The notes: generated by a model not told the origin, from the letters alone. Counted from the stretch's first letter, positions 51,949 through 60,150 are shown. The stretch: 64,000 nucleotides of DNA from Stigonema ocellatum SAG 48.90 = DSM 106950 (GCA_016903675.1 JADQBA010000013.1:48262-112261), one strand, 5' to 3'. Translations and numbers: made by a program.

Positions 51949-52791
51949 ATGCAGGCTAAGAGACTCGCCATTATTAATGGTGATGACTTCGGCTACTCTT
52001 GTGGCGTTAATCAAGGGATTATCAAAGCCCATGAAGAAGGAGTGCTGACCAGTACTAGTCTGATGGTAACGGGTGAGGCAGCTGTTGAGGCAGCTGCCGC
52101 CTCCCGTTCTCACCCTAACCTAGCCGTTGGTCTACACTTAGTTCTGGTGTGTGGTCGATCTGTTCTACCACCAGACCAGATTCCCCACTTGGTTGACTCC
52201 AGAGGTCAGTTTTCAGACAGCCCAGCGATCGCAGGCTTACGCTACCAATTCCATCCGGCTACCCATGATGAACTGCGGCGAGAAATCCGCGCCCAATTAG
52301 AAAAATTCCGCTCCACCGGACTACCCCTCTCCCATGTAGATGGGCATTTACATATGCACGTTCATCCAGTGGTACTAAATATCCTGGTGGAACTAGCACA
52401 GGAGTTCGACATCAGAGTCATCCGTCTTCCTGCTGAGGAACTCGGTATGAATTTGCGGCTTGATGGTGGTAGGCTACTGACTAAGCTGGTTTGGTCGGGG
52501 GTGTTTGGTGGACTGCGCCGCCATGGTGAGAAGTTGCTGAAGTCTCACGGAATCAGCTTTGCTGACAGGGTCTACGGGTTGCTGCAAACGGGCTGCATGA
52601 CTGAGGAATACTTGCTAGGTCTTATTCCCCAGATCAAGGCAGACCTAGTGGAGATTTATTGCCACCCGGCGCTGAATGGACCACCAGGCGCAGGTGAAGC
52701 AGAACTCGCTGCTTTGTTGAGTGAGCAAGTACGCAAAGTACTAGAGACAAATGGCTTTGAACTCACAAACTATAATCAAATCAGAAAGTAA
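51949..52791 (+). CDS. hpnK: Hopanoid biosynthesis-associated HpnK (YdjC-type deacetylase)
   Basis: This is 280 residues. NGDDFGYSCGVNQGI (about 10-24) gives the metal-binding Asp pair; LSHVDGHLHMHVHP (about 126-139) the histidines; EIYCHPAL the C-terminal His. These are the YdjC/HpnK deacetylase motifs. It probably removes an acetyl group from an amino-sugar head group. It lies 11 bases after the first di-iron gene and 10 before the second, so it is tightly co-transcribed. Confidence 0.92.
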   Translation: MQAKRLAIINGDDFGYSCGVNQGIIKAHEEGVLTSTSLMVTGEAAVEAAAASRSHPNLAVGLHLVLVCGRSVLPPDQIPHLVDSRGQFSDSPAIAGLRYQFHPATHDELRREIRAQLEKFRSTGLPLSHVDGHLHMHVHPVVLNILVELAQEFDIRVIRLPAEELGMNLRLDGGRLLTKLVWSGVFGGLRRHGEKLLKSHGISFADRVYGLLQTGCMTEEYLLGLIPQIKADLVEIYCHPALNGPPGAGEAELAALLSEQVRKVLETNGFELTNYNQIRK

Positions 52792-52801
52792 AGAATAAAT
52801 T

Positions 52802-53674
52802 ATGAAAATTGGTTCCCAAACTCATAAGGAATTATTCTGCCGCAGCTTTATGGAAAGCCACCAGAACATTGAGCCTGAACAGCTGATGTGGCCTAAACTT
52901 GATGGTCCAGAACTTGAGCGCCTGCGGCAAATTCCCTTTTGGGAAGAAGCCCTGAACACTGAGTTGGAAGCCGGAGCAAAGATTGATACCTACCTCCCAA
53001 TGATTACTGATCCACTGGTGCGAGAAGCAGTCGCCCTCATGGGAGAGGAGGAAGCAGCTCATGGTCGGCTATTTCAGTATATGATTCAACACTATGGCAT
53101 TGACGTTTCGGGACATCCTCCTGCTAAGCTACCTACAAACATTGAGCAAGCCTTCATTGATTTTGGTTATGGTGAGTGTTTGGATGCTTTTTTAGGATTT
53201 GGGCTGTTTAAAATCGCCCGCCAGTCTGGTTTCCTTCCAGAACCGATGTTTACCATATTTGACCGCTTATTGCAAGACGAAACACGCCACATCGTGTTCT
53301 TCGTGAACTGGGTAGCCTATCTTCAGGCAAGTAGAGGTCGGGAAGCCAAATTGTTTCGAGGCATACATTCACTTTGGCATTACGGCAAAGCTGTTCAACG
53401 AGTGTTGGCTGTGATTGGTCGTAGCAGCGAACAGAGTGGTAATTCTTTTTCAGCGACTGAAGCCAGCGTCTTTCTAGATGGCTTTAGTGTAGAGAAGCTG
53501 ATCTCAACTTGTCTCCAAGAAAATGCTCGACGCATGAGCTTTTTTGATGACAGGCTACTCCAGCCTGAACTCCTACCATCCTTGGCTCAAGTTGCACTCT
53601 CCGGTATCAAACTTGTACCCAAACGTCAATCTGAGAATACGGATAAGAATCTCTCAAAGGTTGAAAATTCTTAA
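52802..53674 (+). CDS. Ferritin-like di-iron protein B of the hopanoid operon
   Basis: This is 290 residues, a clear paralogue of the protein at 51077. The same ligands are at the same positions: Glu54, E84xxH87 (EEEAAHGR), Glu125 (YGECLDAF), E160xxH163 (DETRHIVF). The N-terminus KIGSQTHKELFCRSF is nearly identical. It is the last gene of the operon. The two copies flanking hpnK may act on different substrates or form a heterodimer (inference). Confidence 0.82.
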   Translation: MKIGSQTHKELFCRSFMESHQNIEPEQLMWPKLDGPELERLRQIPFWEEALNTELEAGAKIDTYLPMITDPLVREAVALMGEEEAAHGRLFQYMIQHYGIDVSGHPPAKLPTNIEQAFIDFGYGECLDAFLGFGLFKIARQSGFLPEPMFTIFDRLLQDETRHIVFFVNWVAYLQASRGREAKLFRGIHSLWHYGKAVQRVLAVIGRSSEQSGNSFSATEASVFLDGFSVEKLISTCLQENARRMSFFDDRLLQPELLPSLAQVALSGIKLVPKRQSENTDKNLSKVENS

Positions 53675-53709
53675 TAGATATCTCCAGCAATGATGTAGGG
53701 GCTGTTTGC

Positions 53710-53872
53710 TATAGCGGTTTTCAATTGGTGTGAGGTAAATCAAAGAGCTAAAAAACCGCAGATGTAGACGCCCCTTGGGCGGCTTCCCGTTCGCGCAGCG
53801 TCTCCCCTTGGGAGAAGGGTACGCAGATGAACGCAGATGAATCTGTATTTCACCCGGTTGAAAACCGCTATA
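53710..53872. mobile_element. MITE with TATAGCGGTTTTCAA ends
   Basis: TATAGCGGTTTTCAA (53710-53724) and its exact inverse (53858-53872) flank a body that contains a nested copy of GTTCGCGCAGCGTCTCC (53789-53813) and the phrase ACGCAGATGAACGCAGATGA. It lies after the hopanoid operon. Confidence 0.8.
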
Positions 53873-53963
53873 ATTTTCGCGACTATGTCTAATAATTCCT
53901 CATTCAAGTCTTATTGCGAAGGGGAAGTAATATCAAGTTCGGGTGATTACTTATAATAAAATT

Positions 53964-54060
53964 TATAGCGATTTTCATCCGGATGAAATACAGATTTATC
54001 TGCGTTTATCTGCGGTTTCTTAACTCTTAAATCTACCTCACTGAATTGAAAAGCGCTATA
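53964..54060. mobile_element. Shorter MITE of the same TATAGCG family
   Basis: TATAGCGATTTTCA (53964) and TTGAAAAGCGCTATA (54046-54060) are imperfect inverse ends; the body has the ATCTGCGTTTATCTGCGG phrase. It lacks the nested repeat of the 53710 copy. Confidence 0.75.
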
Positions 54061-54162
54061 TCAATGTAGGTTGGGTTTCGTTCCTCAACCCAACCTACTA
54101 CCTACAGATATTATAAGTGTTTAACCGAACCTGATATAACAAGATGAATGTCCGAATAAAGA

Positions 54163-54483
54163 TTAATTCTTTATTGGATCGATCTGACCAATCCCAAGGC
54201 TTAACAGCGTTGTCCTTACATCCTCCCAATTAGGACCACAGTAGTAATATTTGCGTTCTAGTAGATCCGCTAAATAGTACCCAGGCTTACCCATATTTAT
54301 CCGAAAAAGCTCAACAACAACCTTTTTCTTGGTTGTACCAAACATAAACTCGATGTCGCCTTCCATTGGTAGATTTAACGGATTAAAAAACACTTTGCCT
54401 TTGAGGAAGTGCCAGTAAGATTTTTCTGGTGTAATGTGGCGTTGAACAATTCGGTACTCGACGGGGTAAATTATTTTCTCCAT
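54163..54483 (-). CDS. Hypothetical protein, 106 aa, cassette copy 1
   Basis: I do not recognise the family. Its C-terminal 50 residues (VVVELFRINMGKPGYYLADL, ERKYYYCG, EDVRTTLLSLGIG) are almost identical to the paralogue at 56024, while the N-terminus diverges. It has a small alpha/beta look with no signal. It lies downstream of the 68-codon gene in the same direction with a hairpin (54515-54545) in between, as part of a cassette duplicated at 55980-56760. Confidence 0.7.
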   Translation of the reverse strand: MEKIIYPVEYRIVQRHITPEKSYWHFLKGKVFFNPLNLPMEGDIEFMFGTTKKKVVVELFRINMGKPGYYLADLLERKYYYCGPNWEDVRTTLLSLGIGQIDPIKN

Positions 54484-54514
54484 ATCTGTACCACCTAGGT
54501 TACACTATACTTAG

Positions 54515-54545
54515 AGCAGCCCCCAAGTGCAAGTTGGGGGCTGCT
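54515..54545. repeat. Hairpin inside cassette copy 1
   Basis: AGCAGCCCCCAA and TTGGGGGCTGCT are exact inverse arms around a seven-base loop, between the two minus-strand cassette genes. No T-run follows, so it may slow transcription or stabilise RNA. Confidence 0.65.
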
Positions 54546-54559
54546 TTGAGGCTTAGGGA

Positions 54560-54766
54560 TTAGCTTTGACTATCGCCGTTTTCCTCTTCGTCGTCCGCTT
54601 GGATATCAAGGTCATTGAGGATATCCTCTCTATCAATCGGAGTTTCCTGTCCTGATACCGGATCTAATTCGATCCAGGTACGCCGCCTAAACAGGAATCT
54701 AAAGATTCGGAATAACGGCATCCAGCCTTCACCTTTACCGTTACCTCTGTAGTTTGGATCTGTCAG
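54560..54766 (-). CDS. Small acidic-tailed protein, cassette copy 1, possible CTG start
   Basis: The frame TDPNYRGNGKGEGWMPLFRI, FRFLFRRR and an acidic C-terminus is homologous to the 65-aa gene at 56414. A full AGGAGGTGA ribosome site lies five bases upstream, but the codon at the expected start is CTG; the other copy has TTG at that place. So either CTG is used, or this copy is not translated efficiently. There is no known family; the basic/aromatic centre may be membrane-associated. Confidence 0.5.
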   Translation of the reverse strand: MTDPNYRGNGKGEGWMPLFRIFRFLFRRRTWIELDPVSGQETPIDREDILNDLDIQADDEEENGDSQS

Positions 54767-54814
54767 TTACTTCACCTCCTGATGAGGGTATAATTTTTTG
54801 CCCCTCATCATTTC

Positions 54815-54844
54815 ATAATATCATGATGTTTATCATGATATTAT
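54815..54844. promoter_or_regulatory. Palindromic operator, cassette copy 1
   Basis: ATAATATCATGA and TCATGATATTAT are exact 12-base arms around six bases, located between the divergent small gene and the RHH gene. A longer version is in copy 2 at 56651. It is a likely binding site for the RHH protein encoded next to it. Confidence 0.75.
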
Positions 54845-54867
54845 AGGGTTATGAATGGAGTTAAATC

Positions 54868-55056
54868 ATGACCCGAAAGAAGTTAGACCGTAAAAGAGAC
54901 TATATACAAATCGTAATAGATCCAGACGACAAGACGGCTTTTGATACTTGGTGTCTTGCCAACAGTACGACGATGAGTGAAATTATTCGTAAAGAGATAG
55001 CCCCTTATGTCGCCAAAGGTAAAAAGCTTTTGAAGGACTTTCGCGGTGGGGAGTAA
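54868..55056 (+). CDS. Ribbon-helix-helix-like small protein, cassette copy 1
   Basis: This is 62 residues. A basic N-terminus (TRKKLDRKRDYIQIVIDPDD) leads into a CopG/RHH-like pattern: a strand, FDTWCLANSTTMSEIIRKEI and a short tail. It is divergent from the 68-codon gene and adjacent to the palindrome at 54815, which suggests autoregulation. In copy 2 the same gene is cut after about 14 codons. Confidence 0.65.
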   Translation: MTRKKLDRKRDYIQIVIDPDDKTAFDTWCLANSTTMSEIIRKEIAPYVAKGKKLLKDFRGGE

Positions 55057-55092
55057 GTTAATTCGTTGTAAAAAAGAGAGTTAAGCTGCCCT

Positions 55093-55407
55093 TTAGTCGT
55101 CGCGCTTGTTGCCTCGTTTATCATCGTCGTCATCGTCGTCATCATCGTCATCGTCGTCATCATCGCGATCATCTTGTTTAGTTTTATGTGTAGCAGCAGG
55201 CGATGACAACTGTTGAAAATTTGTTGATGGCGAAGATGTTGGCGCGGTAGAGACATCGGGCACAGTTGATGTTTGGAGTTTTGATAAATGATCTTCCAAA
55301 GGTTTTTTGAATGCAAAGAACCCAAGGGCAGCGGTGATAACAGTAACAACTGCGGCTACAGTTCTGGCAACAGCCTTTTTATAGTGGGTTTCATCTTTAG
55401 GACTCAT
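55093..55407 (-). CDS. Small membrane protein with poly-Asp tail
   Basis: This is 104 residues. One membrane helix is likely (VARTVAAVVTVITAALGFFAF, about 13-33), then a Ser/Thr/Pro linker, then about 15 Asp in a row and a basic end. The Asp run is coded by GAC/GAT repeats that form a DNA microsatellite (about 55118-55168). No family is recognised. It lies between the two cassette copies. Confidence 0.55.
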   Translation of the reverse strand: MSPKDETHYKKAVARTVAAVVTVITAALGFFAFKKPLEDHLSKLQTSTVPDVSTAPTSSPSTNFQQLSSPAATHKTKQDDRDDDDDDDDDDDDDDDKRGNKRDD

Positions 55408-55446
55408 TTGTAATCCTTCTTTCCTGCAATCAATTAAGAGTTTACC

Positions 55447-55854
55447 TTAATCACTTAAAAGCTGAACTATCTTAAGATAGAGTGTTCGCAATACGGTTCG
55501 GATAAGCACCCAGACAGAAACCCGGTTTCGCGTTTCCTCATCCGTCCAGTTCTCCAGCCAATTGCCGTCAACATCCTTGACGTGTTCGCAGATTCCATCT
55601 ACACCAAGGCTTCTCCTACTGCGTCTTATACTGCGAACTCGTTTGATCGCTGCTTTGGCTCTCGTAATGTTCTGATCTCTAATTGCTTCCAAGTTGGCGG
55701 ATATAAAGCCCTTCCCGATCAATATTAATGACAGGATAGCGTCCCTTAAGGGATTGATCACTATATTGATATATACATTTGCCAACAGACTTTTTCGTTG
55801 ATGATGCGATCGCGTGTTAGAGGATGTTTTCAAAGTCCAAGCGTGATGTATCAA
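55447..55854 (-). CDS. Hypothetical protein, 135 aa or shorter
   Basis: The frame has a basic centre (AAIKRVRSIRRSRRSLG) and a hydrophobic C-terminus, VSVWVLIRTVLRTLYLKIVQ. The first 12 codons overlap the MITE-like element at 55819, so the true start may be an internal codon near residue 26. No family is recognised. It may be a remnant. Confidence 0.4.
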   Translation of the reverse strand: MIHHAWTLKTSSNTRSHHQRKSLLANVYINIVINPLRDAILSLILIGKGFISANLEAIRDQNITRAKAAIKRVRSIRRSRRSLGVDGICEHVKDVDGNWLENWTDEETRNRVSVWVLIRTVLRTLYLKIVQLLSD

Positions 55855-55983
55855 ATACTTTTATATAGAACTAAATCCCCCGAACCAAGGGGGGACTTTG
55901 ATTCCAGTTCCCCCCTTGGTTCGGGGGGTTAGTTCCGATCAATAAGTGCTTCGATACCGCCAACAACTTTTCAAACAACCTCT
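55819..55983. mobile_element. 165-bp MITE-like element, relative of 19012-19173
   Basis: It has the same right end (ACTTTTCAAACAACCTCT, 55966-55983), a similar left end (AGAGGATGTTTTCAAAGTCC) and a similar C-run/G-run stem as the element at 19012. It lies at the border of the second cassette copy. Confidence 0.7.
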
Positions 55984-56023
55984 AACCGAACCTGATATAA
56001 CGAGATGAATGACCGAATAAAGA

Positions 56024-56344
56024 TTAATTCTTTATTGGATCGATCCGACCAATCCCAAGGCTTAACAGCGTTGTCCTTACATCCTCCCAATTAAGACCAC
56101 AGTAGTAATATTTGCGTTCTAGTAGATCCGCTAAATAGTACCCAGGCTTACCCATATTTATCCGAAAAAGCTCGACGACTATTTTCTTTTTGGTTGTGGC
56201 AAAAGCCCATTCAACATCACCCTCCATTGGTAAATTGAAGGGGTTGAAAAAGACCCTTGGCTTGAGAAACTCCCAGTACCTACTTTGTGGAGTGATTTCA
56301 CGCCATATGATTCGGTAATGAGATGGATAAATGATTTTGTCCAT
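56024..56344 (-). CDS. Hypothetical protein, 106 aa, cassette copy 2
   Basis: A paralogue of the 54163 gene with the same length. The last 50 residues are nearly identical, the first 55 differ at many positions (FLKPRVFFNPFNLPMEGDVE versus FLKGKVFFNPLNLPMEGDIE). No function is recognised. Uneven divergence suggests gene conversion of the 3' half or selection on the 5' half. Confidence 0.7.
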   Translation of the reverse strand: MDKIIYPSHYRIIWREITPQSRYWEFLKPRVFFNPFNLPMEGDVEWAFATTKKKIVVELFRINMGKPGYYLADLLERKYYYCGLNWEDVRTTLLSLGIGRIDPIKN

Positions 56345-56374
56345 ACAACCTTTTTGGTTATGATTGTAAAAGAA

Positions 56375-56399
56375 AGCCCTCAGGTGCTAGCTGAGGGCT
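56375..56399 (-). terminator. Hairpin with T-rich tail inside cassette copy 2
   Basis: AGCCCTCAG and CTGAGGGCT are exact arms; on the minus strand a TTTCTTTTAC tail follows. It lies between the 65-aa and 106-aa genes and may attenuate transcription into the second. Confidence 0.6.
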
Positions 56400-56413
56400 A
56401 TTAGGGTTAGGGA

Positions 56414-56611
56414 TTAGCGTTGGCTATGGCCATTCTCTTCGTTGTCCTCACTGATATCAAGGTCATCGATTATATTCCTTCTATCAGTGGGGGTATCCCG
56501 TCTTGTCCTCGGATCTGATTCAAACCAAGATCCGAATAAGAAGCGGAAAATTCGGAATACTGGCATCCAGCCTTCACCTTTTCCATTACCCTTATGATTT
56601 GGATCTGTCAA
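56414..56611 (-). CDS. Small acidic-tailed protein, cassette copy 2, TTG start
   Basis: This is 65 residues, starting at TTG 56611, four bases after a complete AGGAGGTGA site. TDPNHKGNGKGEGWMPVFRI, FRFLFGSWFESD and an acidic end match copy 1. No family is known. The strong ribosome site combined with a weak start codon in both copies is unusual. Confidence 0.6.
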   Translation of the reverse strand: MTDPNHKGNGKGEGWMPVFRIFRFLFGSWFESDPRTRRDTPTDRRNIIDDLDISEDNEENGHSQR

Positions 56612-56650
56612 CTTATCACCTCCTGATGAGGGTATAATTTTTTGCCCTTC

Positions 56651-56696
56651 ATAACCCTATAATATCATGATTTTTATCATGATATTATAGGGTTAT
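56651..56696. promoter_or_regulatory. 20-bp-arm palindromic operator, cassette copy 2
   Basis: ATAACCCTATAATATCATGA (56651-56670) and its exact inverse (56677-56696) flank six bases. It extends the copy-1 palindrome by eight bases per arm. Divergent -10-like TATAAT boxes lie within both arms, so a bound protein would block both promoters. Confidence 0.78.
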
Positions 56697-56711
56697 GAAT
56701 GGAGTTAAATC

Positions 56712-56756
56712 ATGACCCGAAAGAAATTAGACCGTAAAAGGGACTCTATACAAATG
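56712..56756 (+). pseudogene. Truncated RHH gene, cassette copy 2
   Basis: The first 14-15 codons (TRKKLDRKRDSIQ) equal the copy-1 RHH gene, then the sequence switches to unrelated DNA at about 56755. So copy 2 lost its regulator, and the copy-1 protein could act on both operators. Confidence 0.75.
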
Positions 56757-56927
56757 TATAAACCGTTACATTCACCTTCTGCCCTCTGCCTCCTGCCCAG
56801 AGCCGCCCGAAGGGCAGGGTCGAACGAGCGACAAAAACGGACAACGAAGCATTATGGTACGTCAATTCGGGTGCTAGTCGAGAATTCGTGTCAATTACTG
56901 CCGTGGAATTATAAGCGAAAAAAATGA

Positions 56928-57121
56928 GGGACGCATAAATCCAAAAAATAGGTTCGGCTTATTACAACGAGAACAGGCTTACGAAGACAGATCCACAAAC
57001 GGAAGCCTGCCCAATTTTTTGCTGATCATTCCACGGCGTGCCTTCGGGATCGGTGTGTTTGGTGTTCAGACTAATTAGTTTTAAATAAGGCTGCCTCATT
57101 TTTTTTGGATTTGTGCGTCCC
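56928..57121. mobile_element. 194-bp MITE-like element with GGGACGCA ends
   Basis: GGGACGCATAAATCCAAAAA (56928) and TTTTTGGATTTGTGCGTCCC (ending 57121) are inverse ends with one mismatch. Inside, CCGTGGAAT-type and AGGCTT...AAGCCT pieces can pair further. No coding frame. Confidence 0.7.
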
Positions 57122-57650
57122 CAAAAATGCCCAAGATCTTGAAAGAGTGTAGTAAGTTTTATAGTTTCTTGTCCGTTTTTGTCTAGGAAAAATGTAGCGG
57201 CTTGTCAGGCTTATGCTTTTCAATTGCATTGTTTTCAGGGGATTGAGGATCTAACAGATTCGTAACCGTTCACACTCCCCCCTACCCAGGCTCAGTTCTA
57301 TCAGGTTTATCAGTACTACCACCGTCGTCAAAAGCTATTTCACGAGTATTGGATTTATTTAGATCTGAGATTAGATTAGGCTGGGTGTTCTTTGATTTAT
57401 CTGTGGGTTGAAGATTCGGTTTTTTCATATTTCCACCGTTTTACTCAGGACAAATCTAACTACCTCATGTTAATTGCCAATTACGGAAAGCTTTCCAAAG
57501 AATTACCGTCAAAAATTATAAAATAGAGACGCAATTATGAAGTAATCGACCACGGGGCGATCGCGCGGAGCGGGTTGAACGATAAAAATATTTAAGGCTG
57601 TTTTGTTGTAACCGTTCCGGGGGGTAACGAGAGAATGAGGGTTACAGGCG
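57122..57650. other. Intergenic region without a supported gene
   Basis: A/T-rich with scattered GCGATCGC; short frames only and no motif. Probably eroded mobile DNA between the cassette and the toxin-antitoxin genes. Confidence 0.5.
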
Positions 57651-57818
57651 ATTTCACCCGATGATTTAGCCACGTTTCCTCAAATTTATGGGCTTGATGA
57701 TGCCTCAAACCCTATTAACTGGCTGGTGTCACAGGTGTTTTTTGGCGTTTGGGGAGATGGTGAAGTCTCAGAAGCGAATTTAGGATATGGGGAGCCAAAA
57801 CCTAAGTCTATTTTTTAA
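57651..57818 (+). pseudogene. Orphan C-terminal gene fragment, 55 codons
   Basis: ISPDDLATFPQIYGLDDASN, PINWLVSQVFFGVWGDGEVS and a short Pro-rich end read as good coding sequence, but there is no start codon upstream before a stop. It is likely the 3' end of a phage- or plasmid-type gene. Family not recognised. Confidence 0.4.
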
Positions 57819-57920
57819 CATCAGCCAAATATTTGAGACTTTCCATTATAAATGATAGAATATAAACGTGGGTGAACGTCGGCTTCATGCCGTGTGTTTG
57901 GGTAGCTTGTCTACTTAAAC

Positions 57921-58240
57921 CTAGCCCACAAACCATTTTAGTTTATCTAGTGATAGTGGGTTAGAATCGGTGTACCACTCCCCATAGTTCTTATTTCGCC
58001 GATCATCTAAATCCATAATCATCCTGTATTTCTGAGCAAGCGGAATAAAATACTTATCTTCCTGACGTTCATATAATCGTTGTAAAGCCCATAGGTAGTA
58101 ATCAACAACCTGCAAGCCAGCATACTCCGAAGGGTAGGCTGGTTTAATAATTGTTTGACTATCTGAGGAGATTTTCCATTTAGTCTCAAAATTGTTTTTT
58201 GCTTGATTAATAGCTTGTTGCAGTTTTTCGTCATTTAACC
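57921..58240 (-). pseudogene. C-terminal fragment of a DUF3800 protein
   Basis: The frame contains YPSEYAGLQVVDYYLWALQ, RLYERQEDKYF and LIMDLDDxRN-like IMDLDDRRNKNYGEWY, the C-terminal part of DUF3800 (RNase H-like fold) proteins. Upstream it breaks off at the CTTCGTGTTCTTCGCGTC repeat (58237-58276), so the N-terminal two-thirds is missing. Confidence 0.7.
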
Positions 58241-58453
58241 TTCGTGTTCTTCGCGTCTTCGTGGTTCAAAAATATTTTTAAACCCAACTTTTCGTCACCA
58301 TCACTCAACAAATGACGAGGTAGTTCCCATTTGTACAGCAATGGGGTTTGCCTATGTGTTGAGGCTAACAGAGTGCGATCGCCACTGAGTTTGTGTTATT
58401 GGAAGTCGCACTAAAAGATCAGGAGAACACCCTTCGTGAGATATTAGCCACGA

Positions 58454-58870
58454 TTAATCTCTTAATAAAGCTCGAAAACCAGCTTGCTGAAAATGAATAT
58501 CAGTTATTAATGCTTCCGTTATTCTATACTCTGTCATCACAATAAATGAAATACAATCAACAAGTCCCCAATTTTTATCTTTTCGTTCACAATATAGTTG
58601 AAAAGCTTTTTGATAAAGCGTTTCTGACATAGGAACAATTGTTACTATTTTATCGGTTTCTAATGAAGATAAAAATTTAATTGACTTTTCACGATAGTTT
58701 TGTTTGGATAAGGCATTGCCAATTTCTAAAATTATTGCTCTGGTTGTAATTAAAGGTGTTTTCGATGCATTCAATTCTTTGGCAATTACAACGGCTTTAT
58801 TATGATAATCGTCAGCAGGTGAAGATAAGGCAATAGCATAACTTGTGTCGAGAAATTTCTCAAGATTCAT
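58454..58870 (-). CDS. VapC-type PIN-domain toxin
   Basis: This is 138 residues from the ATG at 58870; six further codons upstream are possible. The acidic residues of the PIN active site are present: Asp in FLDTSYAIA, Glu in LEIGNALS, Asp in LVDCISF and Asp in ITDIHF. So it should be an active RNase when free. It overlaps the antitoxin gene by 11 bases. Confidence 0.88.
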   Translation of the reverse strand: MNLEKFLDTSYAIALSSPADDYHNKAVVIAKELNASKTPLITTRAIILEIGNALSKQNYREKSIKFLSSLETDKIVTIVPMSETLYQKAFQLYCERKDKNWGLVDCISFIVMTEYRITEALITDIHFQQAGFRALLRD

Positions 58871-59093
58871 TCTCTTTTTCTTCACCATATAAATAATAAT
58901 CTATATTCGCAGACCAGTCAGAATATCCGTCTAAATTCAAAGATTCTGCTGTATCTAAAAAAGAGGTAGATTCCTTTTCTTCTGATGATAAATTTTCTAT
59001 AATAATGCGGACACGGGTATTTGCTTTTAAGGTAACTGGTTGCTCGGGATGAAATACTTGACCGTCAAATAAAGCGTCAATCGCATTAAGCAT
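58860..59093 (-). CDS. VapB-type antitoxin (AF2212/DUF104-like)
   Basis: This is 77 residues. LNAIDALFDGQVFHPEQPVT and LKANTRVRIII resemble the AF2212/DUF104 antitoxin N-terminal strand region; the acidic C-terminal part (GEEKENES) would bind the toxin. The gene precedes and overlaps vapC, as usual. Unlike the pair at 19285-19694, this one is intact. Confidence 0.8.
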   Translation of the reverse strand: MLNAIDALFDGQVFHPEQPVTLKANTRVRIIIENLSSEEKESTSFLDTAESLNLDGYSDWSANIDYYLYGEEKENES

Positions 59094-59334
59094 GATTTTT
59101 TGAGTAAATTTCCTTCATTGGTAATATTCACATTATAAATATTGGTTGGTTTTTTGGGGTTCGTTTTGATTTTATCTGGACGTTACCACTCTCATTGCGA
59201 TCGCACTCACCCTACAAGGTGATACGGAGAACTGCCCAGTCGCCCCCAACCCCGAATGTTACGCTCGTTAAGGGTTGAGACTGACGCCCAGAGGGGAGAA
59301 CCACTCCTTCGCACTCCTATAGAATTTTAAGCGC

Positions 59335-59375
59335 GTCACCGCGTCACCGCGTCACCGTGTCAGCCCCTTTTTAGG
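59335..59375. repeat. Short tandem CCGCGTCA repeats
   Basis: About three to four copies of an eight- to nine-base CACCGCGTCA unit occur in the 1-kb gap after the VapBC pair. No gene is seen here. Confidence 0.6.
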
Positions 59376-59422
59376 TTAACAAGAGTGCCATTCCCCCCAA
59401 CCCCTCTCCCAAATTGGAGAGG

Positions 59423-59576
59423 CAGGGTGGTTTCATACAACCAGAGAAAAAAACCTTCCCTGGATTTCAAAGCCTCTCCCCCACTCTTGGAGAGGTTTGG
59501 AGAGGGGCTAATGGTTCTGCACTACACGAAAAATCAAGACTTATAGATTTTTCTTTCTTTGTATGAAACCACCCTG
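59423..59576. mobile_element. 154-bp MITE with CAGGGTGGTTTCATACAA ends
   Basis: The 18-base ends (59423-59440 and 59559-59576) are exact inverse repeats. On both outer sides there is AAATTGGAGAGG within a CTCTCC/CTCTCT context, which may be a long direct repeat made on insertion or the older repeat in which it landed. Confidence 0.8.
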
Positions 59577-60150
59577 CTCTCTCAAATTGGAGAGGGGAGC
59601 GATCGCTCACCATATCGTGAGAAAAACCGACTTTCTTGGCTTATAGTTTGCACAACCATTGATTACCATTCTCGCCACGTTTTTTCCCATTAGACATCTG
59701 GTGAAATAGAATGTAGAGACGCGTAAGCGTTGCGGGACGAAGTCCAATTTCGCGTCTGGTCAAGGATTTCTGGTAATGCATAGGCATAGTTAATTTTCGG
59801 AGATGTCTTTCCTTAGAGGTATTGACAAAATGTACGCAACTTTAACTTATCACTGATGATATCTGCCTGTGATTTAACTAAACTGTACTGGTGTTTTTTT
59901 GTGCGTATTAATGCGTATAATTGCGTAATTAATAATGTAGTATACCGCAGCATATAATTCTACTTTCTCTGAATTCTATGTATTATTTCTGAGGTTTTTT
60001 TCCGGAAAAACACTGAAGATTTAGATGAAGCTGTAACAAATTATGTTTGGAAATTTGCTTATGGGGAGTTTATTTGGCTTTTAGTTAACTCGCAGCCCTT
60101 ATTTCAGGCAACCGTGAGTGCATCCTACGTAGTTATTAATTTTATATAAT
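59577..60150. other. Upstream region of the GGDEF/EAL gene
   Basis: No gene is seen. It has a GTAGAGACGCG...CGCGTCT stem (about 59713-59758) and an A/T-rich final 200 bases, where the promoter of the downstream gene should lie; no boxes are decisive. Confidence 0.5.
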
